64,000 nt of DNA from Anthopleura xanthogrammica (Eukaryota > Cnidaria > Anthozoa > Actiniaria > Actiniidae): positions 1,051,135 through 1,115,134 of the forward strand of contig OZ025211.1 of the NCBI GenBank assembly GCA_964019055.1, written 5' to 3'. Shown piece after piece: positions 33,331 through 46,160 of this stretch. Within the stretch, counting starts at the first letter, position 1, and the number at the start of each line of letters is the position of its first letter. The translations under genes and the position numbers were made by a program. The notes under the pieces are model-generated. The model was not told where the DNA came from and did not search any database. It was given only the letters and a program-made list of their open reading frames with translations.

Positions 33331-34219
33331 ATACAAGATATACGATATTAGATAAATTACACACTAGATTTTAGATATCTAATTATCATATATTACGATG
33401 AGCTTTTATTAGATCTTGTTTTGCTTATTACAAAATGACATTATTACCAATACATTTGATTGATTACATAGCTACTTATTATACTTATTATTATTTCAAT
33501 AATAATAATAAATAATAAATGATAATAATCAGACACGACAAACGTACAAACGGACAGGCTATCTGACAGGATGGTAAACAGCAAAACAATCAGATAATTT
33601 GTCGACCGACTGCAGACAGACAGACAGACAGACAGACAGAAAGATCAACAGTACAAGATCAAGCAGTGAAAATATCAAACTGATCCTCAACTAACAAATA
33701 GACGGACAATACCAGCTGAAACATTTTTCATTTTGTTTCAAAAAGTAATCAAAACTCAACACTTGAGTTTCTGTAGCTAAGGAACATTCTCACCAACCGA
33801 ATAGGTCCCCTTGATATTACCAAAATACCCATTAGTCGCTGCGGTCATGGCTTTTTAAGGAATTTCCGGGTTTGATCCGCATAAACAAAGCTCTAAGTTC
33901 ATCCGGGCGGAACTTACAATATTCTTTTGTGAAAGTTATCTGTCTGCTATGAGTACGGAAAGAACTTTGAAACATTAAGCAGTGTCTGTTGATGGTAGAA
34001 CCGCCAACACTTCCCCATACAGTAGAAAATCAGATATACCGAGTGAAACAGAAAAAAAAACGCACTGTAATAAAACAAGGACGTGAACGAAGGTCTAAAC
34101 AGCGGTACATCAAATTATTCACCTAAAATTGGTATGTACAATCTTAGAAGTGTCCTAAATAGAGAAGTTTCCTTCTTCACAAGGATGTTAATACTCACCA
34201 TATTGAACACGCTGATAGA

Positions 34220-34859
34220 TTTTCATCGTTGTCATAGTTTTGAGATTTCAAAATTCAACGATTTTTCAGTATGAAAAATGGCCAAATATCTTGAATTTTA
34301 TTTTACTTTGAGATCAGATGATATTGAGCGTTAAATTGAAATATTCTAGTCCAGCCATTTCCTATAGAAATAGATAAAAAAAAAGCTATAATTGAAAGCT
34401 GTTTCTGTATCCAGAGAAAGAATTCACCAAACATTAGTAATATAGGCGCTCATTTGAAAGATTATTAATGTGTATAGTCAGTCAGTGATAATGTTGTAAG
34501 TTGGCGAAGTTCTTTTACTTTTTGCATAAATAACGAGTTTTGCCGCATACTTCCGGCTTGGTTACTCGTGGAACGAAACTGAATCTTTTTTGAGTCATTA
34601 TCGAAAGTGTTGCATGTTAACCGCATTTATTCGCAACTCTTTCTTCGAACCAGAAAAAAGAGCCGAACACAGAAAATATTCAACGCCGGCTCGTTTTCTC
34701 CATGAAAATCGTTTTTGTTTTTCATCGTTGTCATAGTTTTGAGATTTCAAAATTCAACGATTTTTCAGTATGAAAAATGGTCAAATATCTTGAATTTTAT
34801 TTTACTTTCAGATCAGATTATATTGAGCGTTGAATTAACAGATTCTAGTCCAGCCATTT
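34220..34859. repeat. 140-bp direct repeats flanking ~360 bp
   Basis: Copies at 34220-34360 and 34719-34859 both run from TTTTCATCGTTGTCATAGTT to TCTAGTCCAGCCATTT with few differences. Neither starts TG nor ends CA, so they are not convincing LTRs; a segmental duplication is simpler. Confidence 0.7.
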
Positions 34860-35655
34860 TACTCGATTCTATTTGATCAAAACCGTGTAGGAAGGAATAG
34901 CTATGATACATTACTGTACAGGGATCACAGATGGTTTATATATAGGATTAACTAAATTGATGTGAATAGTAATAATAAAGGAATTGAGGGATAAAGATTA
35001 TTAACCTCAATCCACCCTTTCCGTTTTGGATAGCAAAAGTCAGATAGGGAGCTGTCAGTCATGAAATATGCATGATACTATTCTAGGACGGGTTTTTTTT
35101 TCGCCCGTTACAGTGAAATGAACTTGTAGACCTTTGAATACACATTATAATAAGTTGATTGTTCACAAAATGAAAGAAAACTTAGCGCGCTAAGCAGTAA
35201 TCTCGCTGCGCAAGCCGATTAGGTTATGCGACCAAAATGTTCTTGAGATAACGAATCGTGTCAGCTGAACCACTTCATTGATGGATTAACTCCGCACGGC
35301 CCTAGAAAATTAGCCAATGAGCAAGCATTATCTTTGTGGCTTATTATTTCTGAATTTTCCTTATGCTCGGGAAAAGTCCAATATTTCTTGCCTCCTGATA
35401 GGCCCTCAAGAAAGGAAAGGAAGACACCGAAAGTATAAATTTTACTAGCAAATAAACTTGATCGCACGAAAAAATATCCTTAGAAAACACTGATACACTT
35501 ACAATTTGCCGTATCCCCGTCGTATCCAGTTGCCAACACAACTAAAGTATCATTTTTAGCCTACCTATATTAATAATGGCTTCGGTACTGTTTCTATCTG
35601 AGCTTAACTTATCATCAAAGGTACGGCATGATATAATAGCGCCTCTAAAACAGTC

Positions 35656-35786
35656 GGCCATTTTGTTTTTATCATTTGGTCTTGTTAACTTCCGGTTTTC
35701 ATAATGCGCATGTGCAAGAAGGCCAGAAAATGGCTCTTCCGGTTTTGAGTTTTCCAGAGCCCAATTGTTTCGTCGAGCATGCGCAG
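35656..35786 (+). promoter_or_regulatory. TATA-less promoter-like cluster upstream of the ETS gene's alternative first exon
   Basis: GGCCATTTTG (35656), TTCCGG (35690 and 35737), the NRF1-like TGCGCATGTGCA (35705-35716) and GCATGCGCAG (35777-35786), and CCAAT (35760) lie in 130 bases. Such ETS/NRF1 clusters mark housekeeping promoters in animals. It precedes the exon ending at 36134 by ~350 bases. Confidence 0.45.
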
Positions 35787-36099
35787 TAAGAAATAAGGGC
35801 TCTCGGAACGAGATTGATGTGGTCTAATGTTTATTCATTCGATTCTATTTCTAGCAGATATTGTGTATATTTTAATAATGAAAGTGATAATGATAATAAT
35901 AATAATAATAATAATATTAATAATAATAATATTAATAATAATAATAATAATGACTTTATTTAGCGAGGGTAGACATAGATTACTCGTTGCCCAGTAGTTT
36001 ACATTATGGCCCTCCTATAAAACTAGGTTATTCTAAGAAAGATTACCGCTGACGTAAAGTAAGGTGGGCTTCTCAAAACTATTTTCTCTTGTTTTCCAG

Positions 36100-36134
36100 A
36101 CATCTATTAATCCAACAGACAACGATCATGACAG
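36100..36134 (+). CDS. Candidate alternative first coding exon of the ETS gene (Met-Thr)
   Basis: GTTTTCCAG precedes 36100 and GTGAGT follows 36134. ATG ACA G at 36128-36134 ends in phase 1, the phase needed by ETS exon 2 (41704), giving MT-EERKK in place of MASLAT-EERKK. If the TSS is in the promoter-like cluster upstream the acceptor is not needed; otherwise a 5' UTR exon further left is implied. Only 7 bases are coding. Confidence 0.4.
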
Positions 36135-36189
36135 GTGAGTGGATTGAATAATTATTTCTTTAAGATCACGAGTGTCTGGTTACAGATTA

Positions 36190-36578
36190 GATCTGGTTAC
36201 AGTCAGTCAGTCATGAGTCAGTCAGTCAGTCAGTCAGTCAGTCAGTCAGTCAGTCAGTCAGTCAGTCAGTCAGTCAGTCAGTCAGTCAGTCAGTCAGTCA
36301 GTCAGTCAGTCAGTCAGTCAGTCAGTCAGTCAGTCAGTCAGTCAGTCAGTCAGTCAGTCAGTCAGTCAGTCAGTCAGTCAGTCAGTCAGTCAGTCAGTCA
36401 GTCAGTCAGTCAGTCAGTCAGTCAGTCAGTCAGTCAGTCAGTCAGTCAGTCAGTCAGTCAGTCAGTCAGTCAGTCAGTCAGTCAGTCAGTCAGTCAGTCA
36501 GTCAGTCAGTCAGTCAGTCAGTCAGTCAGTCAGTCAGTCAGTCATGAGTCAGTCAGTCAGTCAGTCAGTCAGTCAGTC
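36190..36578. repeat. (TCAG)n microsatellite, ~390 bp
   Basis: Nearly pure tetranucleotide array with the same variant unit (CATGAG) close to each end. Confidence 0.98.
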
Positions 36579-37435
36579 TAAGTCTGTCACTAAGTATATG
36601 ATCTATCCATGCTCTAGTTGAACCCTCAATACCCTTAAAAACAATAAGTTGAACCCTCAATACCCTTAAAAACACCATGTTCAAAATAAACACGAACATT
36701 ATTCATATTTCGAACATCAATTATTGCTGTGACGTCTTGAATCGAATCAGCCATATTTACCTCAAGACATTGACGCCAATAAATTGAAATTATCAATTTT
36801 TCTATTCTGTTTAACCCAGCGGTTAAGGTAATATTGAAATAGCGAGCACGTCATGTTTGTTGCTGGAAATATCCTTTAAAAGGTTCACGAAGACACTATT
36901 AGCACTAAATGTCGTCAAAAAGACTCCGGTCTCTATCTACAGACTTCAACCAACACCACGCACACATAATTTACGTTTTTTTAAGTTATTACTAAGGGGA
37001 TAGGGGGTGGAAACTCAATATCATTCACTATCTCAGTACATCATTCGTCTCTGCATAACCAGTACAAATACTATTTGAGGGGGAGAGGAGGGGAGGGGAG
37101 GAGGATGGATCGTAGGTGTAAGGCATATTACTACGTTTTTTGTGTGTAGTCTGGCAACAATCTATACCGGTAATCAAATTTACTACAAACACGTTTTCAA
37201 GTCATAACATATGAGGTAGTACTATTTACTAGTACATTCTCATGATTTTCGTCAAGTAGAATCACGTGGTTCCGTGACGTATGGTAGATGTTAAAGCAGA
37301 AAGGAAAATATCGTTATAAATAGTATCTAGGACATTCATTTAGATGAGCGTTTAACTTCGAAAAAATTTTAATATTTTTTAGTATATTCTTAATTCGGAT
37401 TTTTATTGTCTATTTGTCTATCTGTCTGTCTCTCT

Positions 37436-38170
<735 letters not shown>

Positions 38171-38289
38171 GTCTGTCTGTGTGTCTGCACGTCTTAATGT
38201 TGGCTTGTCTGTTTGTTATTCTAATTCACATCAGTCAATATAATCTATCTACAAAAGAGCACTGATATGGAATGATAACACTGAAGTTA

Positions 38290-38850
38290 GTAAAGCAAAG
38301 TTCAATTCCTGGACTTGACATCACATGTAAGCAGAGTTTGCTAGATCTCTCCCTTGATTGCAAGGTTTTCCTCTAGGTTCTCCACTATCCCTCTCTCCGC
38401 AAATCTCACTGAACACGCTAAATTCCAATTCGATCTGTGAGTTAGCCATGCCCTGACTTAGATCAGTCCAGAGGTTGTTTCAGAGTTTGATCTGTGAGTT
38501 AGCCATGCCCTGACTTAGATCAGCCCAGAGGTTGTTTCAGGGTTCTATCTGTGAGTTAGCCATGCCCTGACTTAGATCAGCCCAGAGGTTGTTTCAGGGT
38601 TCAATCTGTGAGTTAGCCATGCCCTGACTTAGATCAGCCCAGAGGTTATTTCAGGGTTTCATCTGTGAGTTAGCCATGCCCTGACTTAGATCAGGCCAGA
38701 GGTTGTTTCAGGGTTTCATCTGTGAGTTAGCCATGCCCTGACTTAGATCAGCCCAGAGGTTGCTTCAGGTTCTATCTGTGAGTTAGCCGTGCCCTGACTT
38801 AGATCAGCCCAGAGGTTGTTTCAGAGTTCGATAAAATTTATGTTGTGTGT
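38290..38850 (-). repeat. tRNA-like SINE with seven tail monomers
   Basis: On the + strand: AAAGTTCAATTCCTGGAC (B-box-like GTTCAATTCC), ATCACATGTAAGCAGAGTTT, GCTAGATCTCTCCCTTGATT, GGTTCTCC, then seven ~57-bp units each with CTGTGAGTTAGCCATGCCCT, GACTTAGATCAGCCCAGAGG and TTGTTTCAGG. It is the longest copy in the window and the best consensus; the first unit is the most diverged. Confidence 0.75.
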
Positions 38851-39135
38851 TTATCGTCCCAGTTGCAGTCATAACATTCTTCGCAGCTAATTTAACATTT
38901 GTAGTGTTTCTTGTTTTCCTTTTTTTATCGCTTAACACTCATGTGTGTTGGTTAGCTTACTTAATAAAATCAAATTCAGATTTCATCAGTTCATTTTTTC
39001 ATTCCTCTTATCAAAGTTGGTTTAATTAATGCGAAGCATCCATACAGAATAAAAATATTAAGAAACGAAAGATTCAATTCTTAAGAATAGCCAAAATATT
39101 AGATATTAGTTGTCTAAAAAAAGTCCAAAATATTC

Positions 39136-39169
39136 ACCGGAAACTACGTCACAGTATCCGGCTACGTCA
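39136..39169 (+). promoter_or_regulatory. ETS gene proximal promoter: ETS site plus two CRE-like sites
   Basis: ACCGGAA (39136-39142), TACGTCA (39145-39151) and TACGTCA (39163-39169) sit ~340 bases upstream of the MASLAT start codon; another GTGTCAT follows at ~39182. CRE-like spacing of 18 bases suggests paired bZIP sites; the ETS site permits autoregulation. Confidence 0.45.
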
Positions 39170-39508
39170 TGGTTTGATTGTGTCATGGTAATGGCTAAGA
39201 GTGGCGGTGGTGGGAGGCGTAGTAAAGGCCTTTACTGATTCTAGCTTCACTTCCTAATTGAAGACCCTTCGCTCGTCATCCGGAGTATCTCGTAGTCGGT
39301 ATCTACTTACTTGAATTGCGAAACTATCTCAATTTAGAGTTCAGACAAGGTCTATAGTTTTATAGTATTTATACTCTGGTTTATTAAGATTTGAGTTTGT
39401 GCCAGGCAAATATACTGACGTTTCTATAATACCAAGACGAACCGTCACGATTGGACAGCTTGTCGATCGAACTACAAACTATTATTCAAAACTGCAACGA
39501 TTATACAA

Positions 39509-42500
39509 ATGGCATCTCTTGCTACAGGTAAAATTGTCTTTGATAAGCAGACTTAAATCCTTTACTTTGAGTTAGTTAAATTAGTATCTAATATAATATA
39601 AAACCACGCTTCATCGGGGAGTATCACTGGTTCAAATGAGATAGATTGATCACGAGTTACTTGGGACATTTAGATTTGATTCTAGGATGTCAGTGGCGTA
39701 AAGAACGCAAGGAAAGGCAAGAAGAAACAGCTGTGAGATAAGAAAAAATATACTCGTCAGACATGTGATTTTTAAAATTCTATTCCACGCTGCACATATC
39801 CTTGATCCACCATACTTTGCTATACATCACTATACTATACAATATTTTGCTATAACTTACAAGAGTTGACAATTCTTATTAGATGAACTAGGCGATGTAT
39901 TTGTTGGATATAAAAAAAGTTTTTTGAGTTTCTAAGGGACAAATTTGTATCACTCAAAAAGAAAATAAGTCATTGCTATTTTGGTTGAGATATAATGTTC
40001 GTGGATTAATTCAGCCTATATATAGAAGAGGGCTTTACTGCCTAAATTGTTTCCTCCTGAGTTTCGTCTTGTGAGGGAAAAAATATCTTTAAGAAATTGC
40101 TGTTCTTCTCATGAACGGCATGTAAATATATTTGTTGTGTTTCTCATGAAAAGAACCCTAGACTAACATAATAGACTGATTAATAGACTGATCATCAGCT
40201 GATGTTTGTATATGTCCCCAGTCTTATTTGCATCTTAAGACTTCCTTTAAAATATAGTTACTTCTTGGCCTTGATGGGAATACTGTAAATTCCCAAATCT
40301 TAATCCACTGTCTCGTGTCTTGAAAAACGTGCATCTTATTGATGCCATTCTAATCTTACTGATCTTATATCCTTTGACTTACAATTTTTGAAAAAAAATT
40401 CTTTTCCAATAAGCTTCAAGCTGAATCTAAGGAAGTTCTATACAACCCAACGGCTGTTTTGTGTTTTCAATTATATTCTTTTAAGACTGCTTTCATATCG
40501 AAGTTTGATTATAGTATTTTTACGAGGCGGAGAGTGAAGCAAAACATGTAAGTGAGTCCAAGTATCACCTGTGAGCATGTCGTATAGGGAATTCCGGTTT
40601 CTATTCATAGCAAAGCGGAAGCGACTCAAAATCTAATGACGTCAACACCCAAGTACTTAGCTGAAGTACTCAGACATCTCTTCTGTGATTGGCTGATTTC
40701 TCAGAACTTATTCATAATAGTGTGTATGAAGTATTTCTCTTTATCTGGCTATCAAATAATGAATTGAAAGTTTCTTTCTCGTTCAAATCTTTTGCGATAA
40801 AGCTAAATAGCTCTAGTTATGATACTAAATGATATAATTCAGTATATAAGGACCATCATTATTCCTCTAACACTCAAGAATGATATGAGGATTTTATATA
40901 TTTCACTCCACAACTCAAGTGAAGCAATATCGACAATTCCATATTGTAAACTACAAAGAAAATGATATCGTGACAAAACTATTTCCTTGATTTAAAGCCA
41001 GTTTTTTTAGAATTTTAATGCAGGCTTTAGTGTTTTTTCGCTCTTACCAATCTACACCTGAACCAATCATTTGTAGTGAGTACGCCACCTTCAACTGTGT
41101 TGGCGTTCTTACCGCTCCTGGCCTTGGGCAAAGTATGTTTTAAGCTGAGTATTTTTCTGAATCGCATGAATAATCGCAATATTTTGTAAGTCAAGTTCAC
41201 TTGCGACATAATACGCTAACAAATATTTATACTGATATAAAGGCTAAGAAATTTTCTAAAATAGTTGAAGGTTTAGGATTAACTTCTTTTCAGTATTTTT
41301 TATTTTTTTATGTTTACTTTGGAAGCCGGTTTTACAGTGTCCAAAAAACAGCTTAAATCAAACCACGACCCCAACGACTGATTACTAGATTTCTCATTTT
41401 TTGTTGTTGAACAAGGACAAAACATTTTTTAATATCTACCATGATAGCGGTTTGAATACGTGATCTTAAAAACAGAACATTTCCTAAACTTTTGCTTTGA
41501 TTTTCTTCAAGAAATATTAATGGTTTTCAAGAGAATCCATTTCAGAAACATGAACGGCGTGTTACATCTTCTTTCCAGCAAGACCTTTTGGCTTACCGCT
41601 ACGCTATTTCAACCCACTCACTTCTCGATGTTTGATTATTGATCGGATAAAAACACTTCTTCACATGAACTCGGCATTTCATGACATATATTTTCTTTTC
41701 CAGAAGAGAGGAAGAAACTGGGAGGAACAAAGACGGCCGTCCATTTGTGGGAGTTCTTACTCGAATTACTCGCAGATGAAAGTTGTACCTCCATGATAAC
41801 ATGGACCAAGAAAGAACAAGGAGAATTTAAGCTACGAAATCAAGAGGAAGTTGCGAAACGATGGGGAGATCTAAAACAAAGACCTGGCATGAACTATGAT
41901 AAGCTGAGTAGAGCATTGAGGTACTATTACCAGAAGAACATCATTAAAAAGGTAAGTTGTCGTCAGACTGAGAATTTGGAACTGATCCAAAACCGGTTGT
42001 GCTAATTGTGTCCCAAAATGTCCCAAAATATGGCCAACAATCAATCTATGCACGAGGAAGTCTTAACCTTCCTTCTTCTAAAATTTGTCTGATTTTAACT
42101 GTACGCATCCTATCAACTCTGACGGTTTAGTTTGAAAATAACTTCTACATATGTAGGGTATATTACGATGGCACAGTTTCACTTCTCACTTCAAAGATAT
42201 AAAGGTTTAGAATTTAAAAATGCAAATGAAATAACGTCAAGCCAGGATTCATTTTAACTTACGAAATTACTATCCTGCAAGGTAATGCCAGTTTTCAATT
42301 AATAAATGATTTTACCAAAATATTACCAAAATATATGTTGTAGTAGAGTTTTGGGGAATTAACTTGAGAGTACCTTTGTAAATACAAACTAATTCATCTG
42401 TATTGTTATTTTCTGTAATATTTATATGTGTATAATAAAAGAACTTGAACTTGAACTTGAACTTGAGTGACTGGTAGTAAAACACACCAGAAAAGAGGAC

Positions 42501-43031
42501 AGATACCTTGGTAGACGTCATATGATTTGCATTCTTAAATTTTAAACCATTCTATTTCTGAAATGAGAAGTCCATATCCTGTAAAACTGTGCCATCGTAT
42601 TATACCCTACATGTAGAAGTGATTTTCATACTAAACCGTCAAAGTTGATAGGCACTTTAAGGAGCTAAAACAATTAAATTTTACTTGCTTCTCGACAGGT
42701 GAATGGACAACGATTAGTTTACAAGTTCGTAGAATTGCCTTATAACTACAAGCCGATCAGAAGTGCGACAATGCTCTCGCCAAAAGAAAATGGCGAAGTT
42801 AAGACCAACGAAAACATTGACACTAAAACCATCAAAACAGAGTCTCTCGAGAAACCAAACAAACCTTCAGACTTCAAAGTCACTCAGGAACCAATCAAAG
42901 GCAAGCTTGCACAGCACGTGACCAAAGAACCGGTCAATCGCGTAGTGATATCAAAACCTACATCTGTTATAGTTCGATGTGGCCGTGCAAAAGCACTCAA
43001 TCAGCAAGTGTCTGCTTGTGCAAATCCTTAG
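39509..43031 (+). CDS. ETS-domain transcription factor, ELK-like DNA-binding domain, 199 aa
   Basis: Three coding exons, 39509-39527, 41704-41951 and 42699-43031, join in phase (ACA G|AA GAG; AAG|GTG). The ETS domain spans about residues 20-101: Trp22, Trp40 and Trp60 are the three conserved tryptophans, and [17 protein letters not shown] contains the DNA-contacting Arg76 and Arg79. KNIIKKV-GQ-VYKFV most resembles ELK/TCF proteins, though the family's usual Asp after RYYY is Gln. The domain is N-terminal as in ELK, but the protein is only 199 aa and lacks visible B-box, D-domain or PNT domain. The Lys-rich tail holds a SUMO-type IKTE (134-137) and one Ser-Pro (116-117). Nuclear regulator by family. 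Confidence 0.85.
42109..42652. mobile_element. TIR element in ETS intron 2
   Basis: Left arm CCTATCAACTCTGACGGTTT ... TACGATGGCA (42109-42171) pairs with the right arm TGCCATCGTATTATACCCTA ... AAAGTTGATAGG (42591-42652). The centre holds a TAATAAAAGAACTTGAAC tail with four AACTTG units, probably a second retroelement tail inserted within it. Confidence 0.75.
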
Positions 43032-43039
43032 GTGTCAAC

Positions 43040-43985
43040 CATCCTTGGGACTATCGCTGAACGTTTGGGTAGAAAAAAACCTGTTAAACCCTGCCACATC
43101 TATTTTTAGATCATTTCCTGATAGCCCATGTCCATATGTAGAGAAGGTACTTATAACCCGTGCCCATATTTTGGGATGTCCCTAACAGCCAATGTCCATA
43201 TTTGTGGATAATCCTTATAGCCCACGTCCATAGCTAGAAATGTCCCTTGTAGCCCATGTCCATATTTTATATTTTGGGATGTCCCTAATACTTAGTTCAT
43301 ATTTATGGATGTTTCTTGTAGCCCTCACCATATTTGTGGATGTTCCTTAACGTTCATGTCCAAAGCGAGAGATGTTTCTTATAGGCCATGTTCATATTTG
43401 TGGATGTTCCTCATAACCTTGTCCATATCCGAGAATGTTCCTTATAGCTCATTCCGGCACCGAGAGATGTTCCTTATAGCCCATGTCCATATTTAGCGTG
43501 GTTCCTTATTGGACCAGGTGCATAATTAGGGATGTTCTTACAGCCCGTGTCCATATTTATGGATGCCCCTAAAGCCCGTGTCCATATTTATGGATGCCCT
43601 TACAGCCCGTGTCCATATTTATGGATGCCCTTACAGCCCGTGTCCATATTTATGGATGCCCTTACAGACCGTGTCCATATTTATGGATGCTCTTACAGCC
43701 CGTGTCCATATTTATGGATGCCCTTACAGCCCGTGTCCATATTTATGGATGCTCTTACAGCCCGTGTCCATATTTATGGATGCCCTTACAGCTCGTGTCC
43801 ATATTTATGGATGCCCTTACAGCCCGTGTCCATATTTATGGATGCCCTTACAGCCCGTGTCCATATTTATGGATGCCCTTACAGCCCGTGTCCATATTTA
43901 TGGATGCCCTTACAGCCCGTGTCCATATTTATGGATGCCCTTACAGACCGTGTCCATATTTATGGATGATCCTATCACCCTTATT
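43040..43985. repeat. 31-bp minisatellite directly after the ETS stop codon
   Basis: The core (43530-43970) has about 14 near-identical units of TTACAGCCCGTGTCCATATT plus TATGGATGCCC. The 5' flank (43110-43530) has older, diverged units (TATAGCCCATGTCCATATTT). No AATAAA lies between the stop at 43031 and the array, so it is probably in the 3' UTR. Since 31 is not a multiple of 3, open frames exist in all three phases; they are not genes. Confidence 0.95.
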
Positions 43986-44099
43986 TATGTTCCTACCGAC
44001 TTATATCTAGACATGTAGGTGCATATACTCTCGTAGATAGTCATGAAGTAAAGAAAAGTCCTAAGTAAACAGTAACTTAATTATTACATAATATTATTA

Positions 44100-44829
44100 T
44101 CTCTGTCTAGTTAGTTGGCTAATATTTTACGATGCATATTTTTTTTATGCGGTAATCACCTCGCTACGTAATCTCTGATTGGTTAAAAACTGTGATCCCT
44201 CATAGAACGGAGAACCCTGCTGATACCATGCATTCACACGCACTGCACACTGCCTTTGAACACACAGCTTTGTAAGTAAAGTGAAAATAAACTGTTTTAA
44301 CTGTCTTAAAAACGATTACGTATTTCTTCAAAAACAAATAAACCAGCTTTTTCCTTGCTACGCCTAGGGCTAGCCATACAGGAAGTGACGAAAGCACATA
44401 CAAAACCAAACTGAAATTACCTCTGGGCACGGCTAAATGGAGTTGGAATTTAGCAAGAATAAAGGGTAAGGAGAAGCACGATCATAGCTGAATGAGCAGA
44501 GCACGGATGAAGCTGTTCTATTTCTTAAATCAAGTACTTTTAATTGCCTGATAATGACTATAGCAGTAACTAGTTTGTCACTCCTTTTAATTACTATCAA
44601 CACTCTACTATGTATTATACAATAGCCAGCACTTTTTATTTGAAACATTCCAAGATTGTATGCTATAAAAGTATATTATAAATCTCCGTATTTTTCGTAT
44701 ATTCTTGACGTGTACATAGGATAAATAAATAAGATATTTTATAAGTAGGCTATAGTAGTGAAACATGTAAGGAAAGAAAAAAATAAAAAGAATTGACACA
44801 AAGAAAATATTCATTTACTCAACCGTTTA
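44100..44829. other. AT-rich spacer
   Basis: Possible ETS-gene poly(A) signal AATAAA at 44286-44291. A stub of the SINE tail (CCTCTGGGCACGGCTAAATG) is seen at 44421. Nothing else recognised. Confidence 0.35.
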
Positions 44830-45215
44830 CTGTGCAATATCCTGTAGAGACATTACAGTAATACACCCATTCAACTTGACTCAATTATGTTGTCGCATTT
44901 CAGACCACATGACCATTCCCTTGAGTATTGTATAAGCAATAGACACATTCAGCTTGGCTCAGTGTTGTCCCATTTCAGACAACATGACCACTCCCTTGAG
45001 TATTGTATAAGCAATAGTCAGACACATTCAGCTTGGCTCAGTGTTGTCCCATTTCAGACAACATGACCATTCCATTGAGTATTGTATAAGCAATAGTCAG
45101 ACCCATTCAGCTTGGCTCAGTGTTGTCCCATTTCAGACAACATGACCACTCCCTTGAGTATTGTATAAGCAATAGACCCATTCAGCTTGGCTCAAAGTTG
45201 TCCCATTTTTGACCA
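44830..45215. repeat. ~80-bp tandem repeat
   Basis: Four to five units of TTCAGCTTGGCTCAGTGTTG, TCCCATTTCAGACAACATGA, CCCTTGAGTATTGTATAAGC. A single related unit (TCCCATTTCAGACAACGTTT) is at 62410-62450. Confidence 0.9.
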
Positions 45216-45440
45216 CATGACATTTCTCTTTAGCGACTGAGCTTCGCTACACAACCATTCCCTGTGTAGGTATTTTCTATCAGCCTTTTAATAATGAATC
45301 GAGACTTTTAAAAAAAACTGGCATTTTGGCTAATGTTCACTTGCCAAAAAGTAATAGTCGAGGTAATACGTTTCAGACGTCAGTCTGTTTTTTTCGCAGT
45401 TGGAATAAGAATAGTGCTAAGCTGACAGTGCAGATAAGCA

Positions 45441-45779
45441 GATGTGTGCGACACGCGTGAAAAACGTCTGCGCAAGCTCTAAGTCCGCATGCAAATTAGT
45501 CAAAAGCGTCCTCGCGCTATTGTAGAAATATGCAAATTTGAATTTCACACTTGCCTGAAGAATAGTCTTTACAAAATGCTAAAACTTAAAGTCAGTTCTT
45601 GAAACTTAAGGCTAATTCCTTCATATTGTCTTTATTGATACAGTATCTTGGTTTCACAAAAGTATATCCGCGACATTTTTGGTATACTCGGAGAAAACAA
45701 GCATTTACTTTCTCACTAAAACTCTTGTAAATTATTGGATCGCATGCGCAAACGTTTTTCTCTAGTGTCGATGTGTGCA
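45441..45779. mobile_element. TIR element
   Basis: GACACGCGTGAAAAACGTCT, GCGCAAGCTC at the left is matched, inverted, by GCATGCGCAAACGTTTTTCT at the right. The left end plus ~60 bp (CTAAGTCC..GCAAATTAGTCAAAA) recurs at 27645-27705 in MFSD4 intron 7, a second copy or fragment. Confidence 0.6.
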
Positions 45780-46160
45780 GATGCGATGTGTTTGTACAGG
45801 ATGGGTAATGTTTACAAAAAGAGATAAGAGTAAGAAAAGGACTTCAAACTCTATTAACCCAGATCATGAAGATGAACAGAAAAGTGTGAATTATTTGCGC
45901 AGATTGAAAAAAGTGTGAAAAAAAGTAAATATTAATAAATGGAAAATTATTGCAAAGCGGGGATTCCTTTATTGTCTACACAAAAAGTCCGACTAACATA
46001 CAACAGCTACAGGAACTTACCATACTCACACCCAGATACAAACGCACACGATCTTTTGCGGAACAGGAATGACTCGGAATCAGTAGTCTGCAATAAGTGG
46101 ATTTCAATCATTCTCAAGCGAAACAAAAGAAAAAATATGTTGTTCGGTTCAACCAATATG

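Larger units (their letters stand above)
31612..35640. other. Non-coding stretch with small repeats
   Basis: Holds a hairpin at 32131-32232 (CAATTATTCAC/GTGAATAATTG), (AAT)n runs near 33230 and 33290, (ACAG)n at ~33615-33640 and a 140-bp direct repeat (34220-34360, 34719-34859). No gene is recognised. Confidence 0.5.

Noticed and set aside
34220..34859. LTR retrotransposon
   Set aside because: Direct repeats lack TG...CA ends and no gag/pol or primer site is seen between them.
43532..44018. Three overlapping ~140-aa ORFs
   Set aside because: One 31-bp tandem repeat read in three frames.
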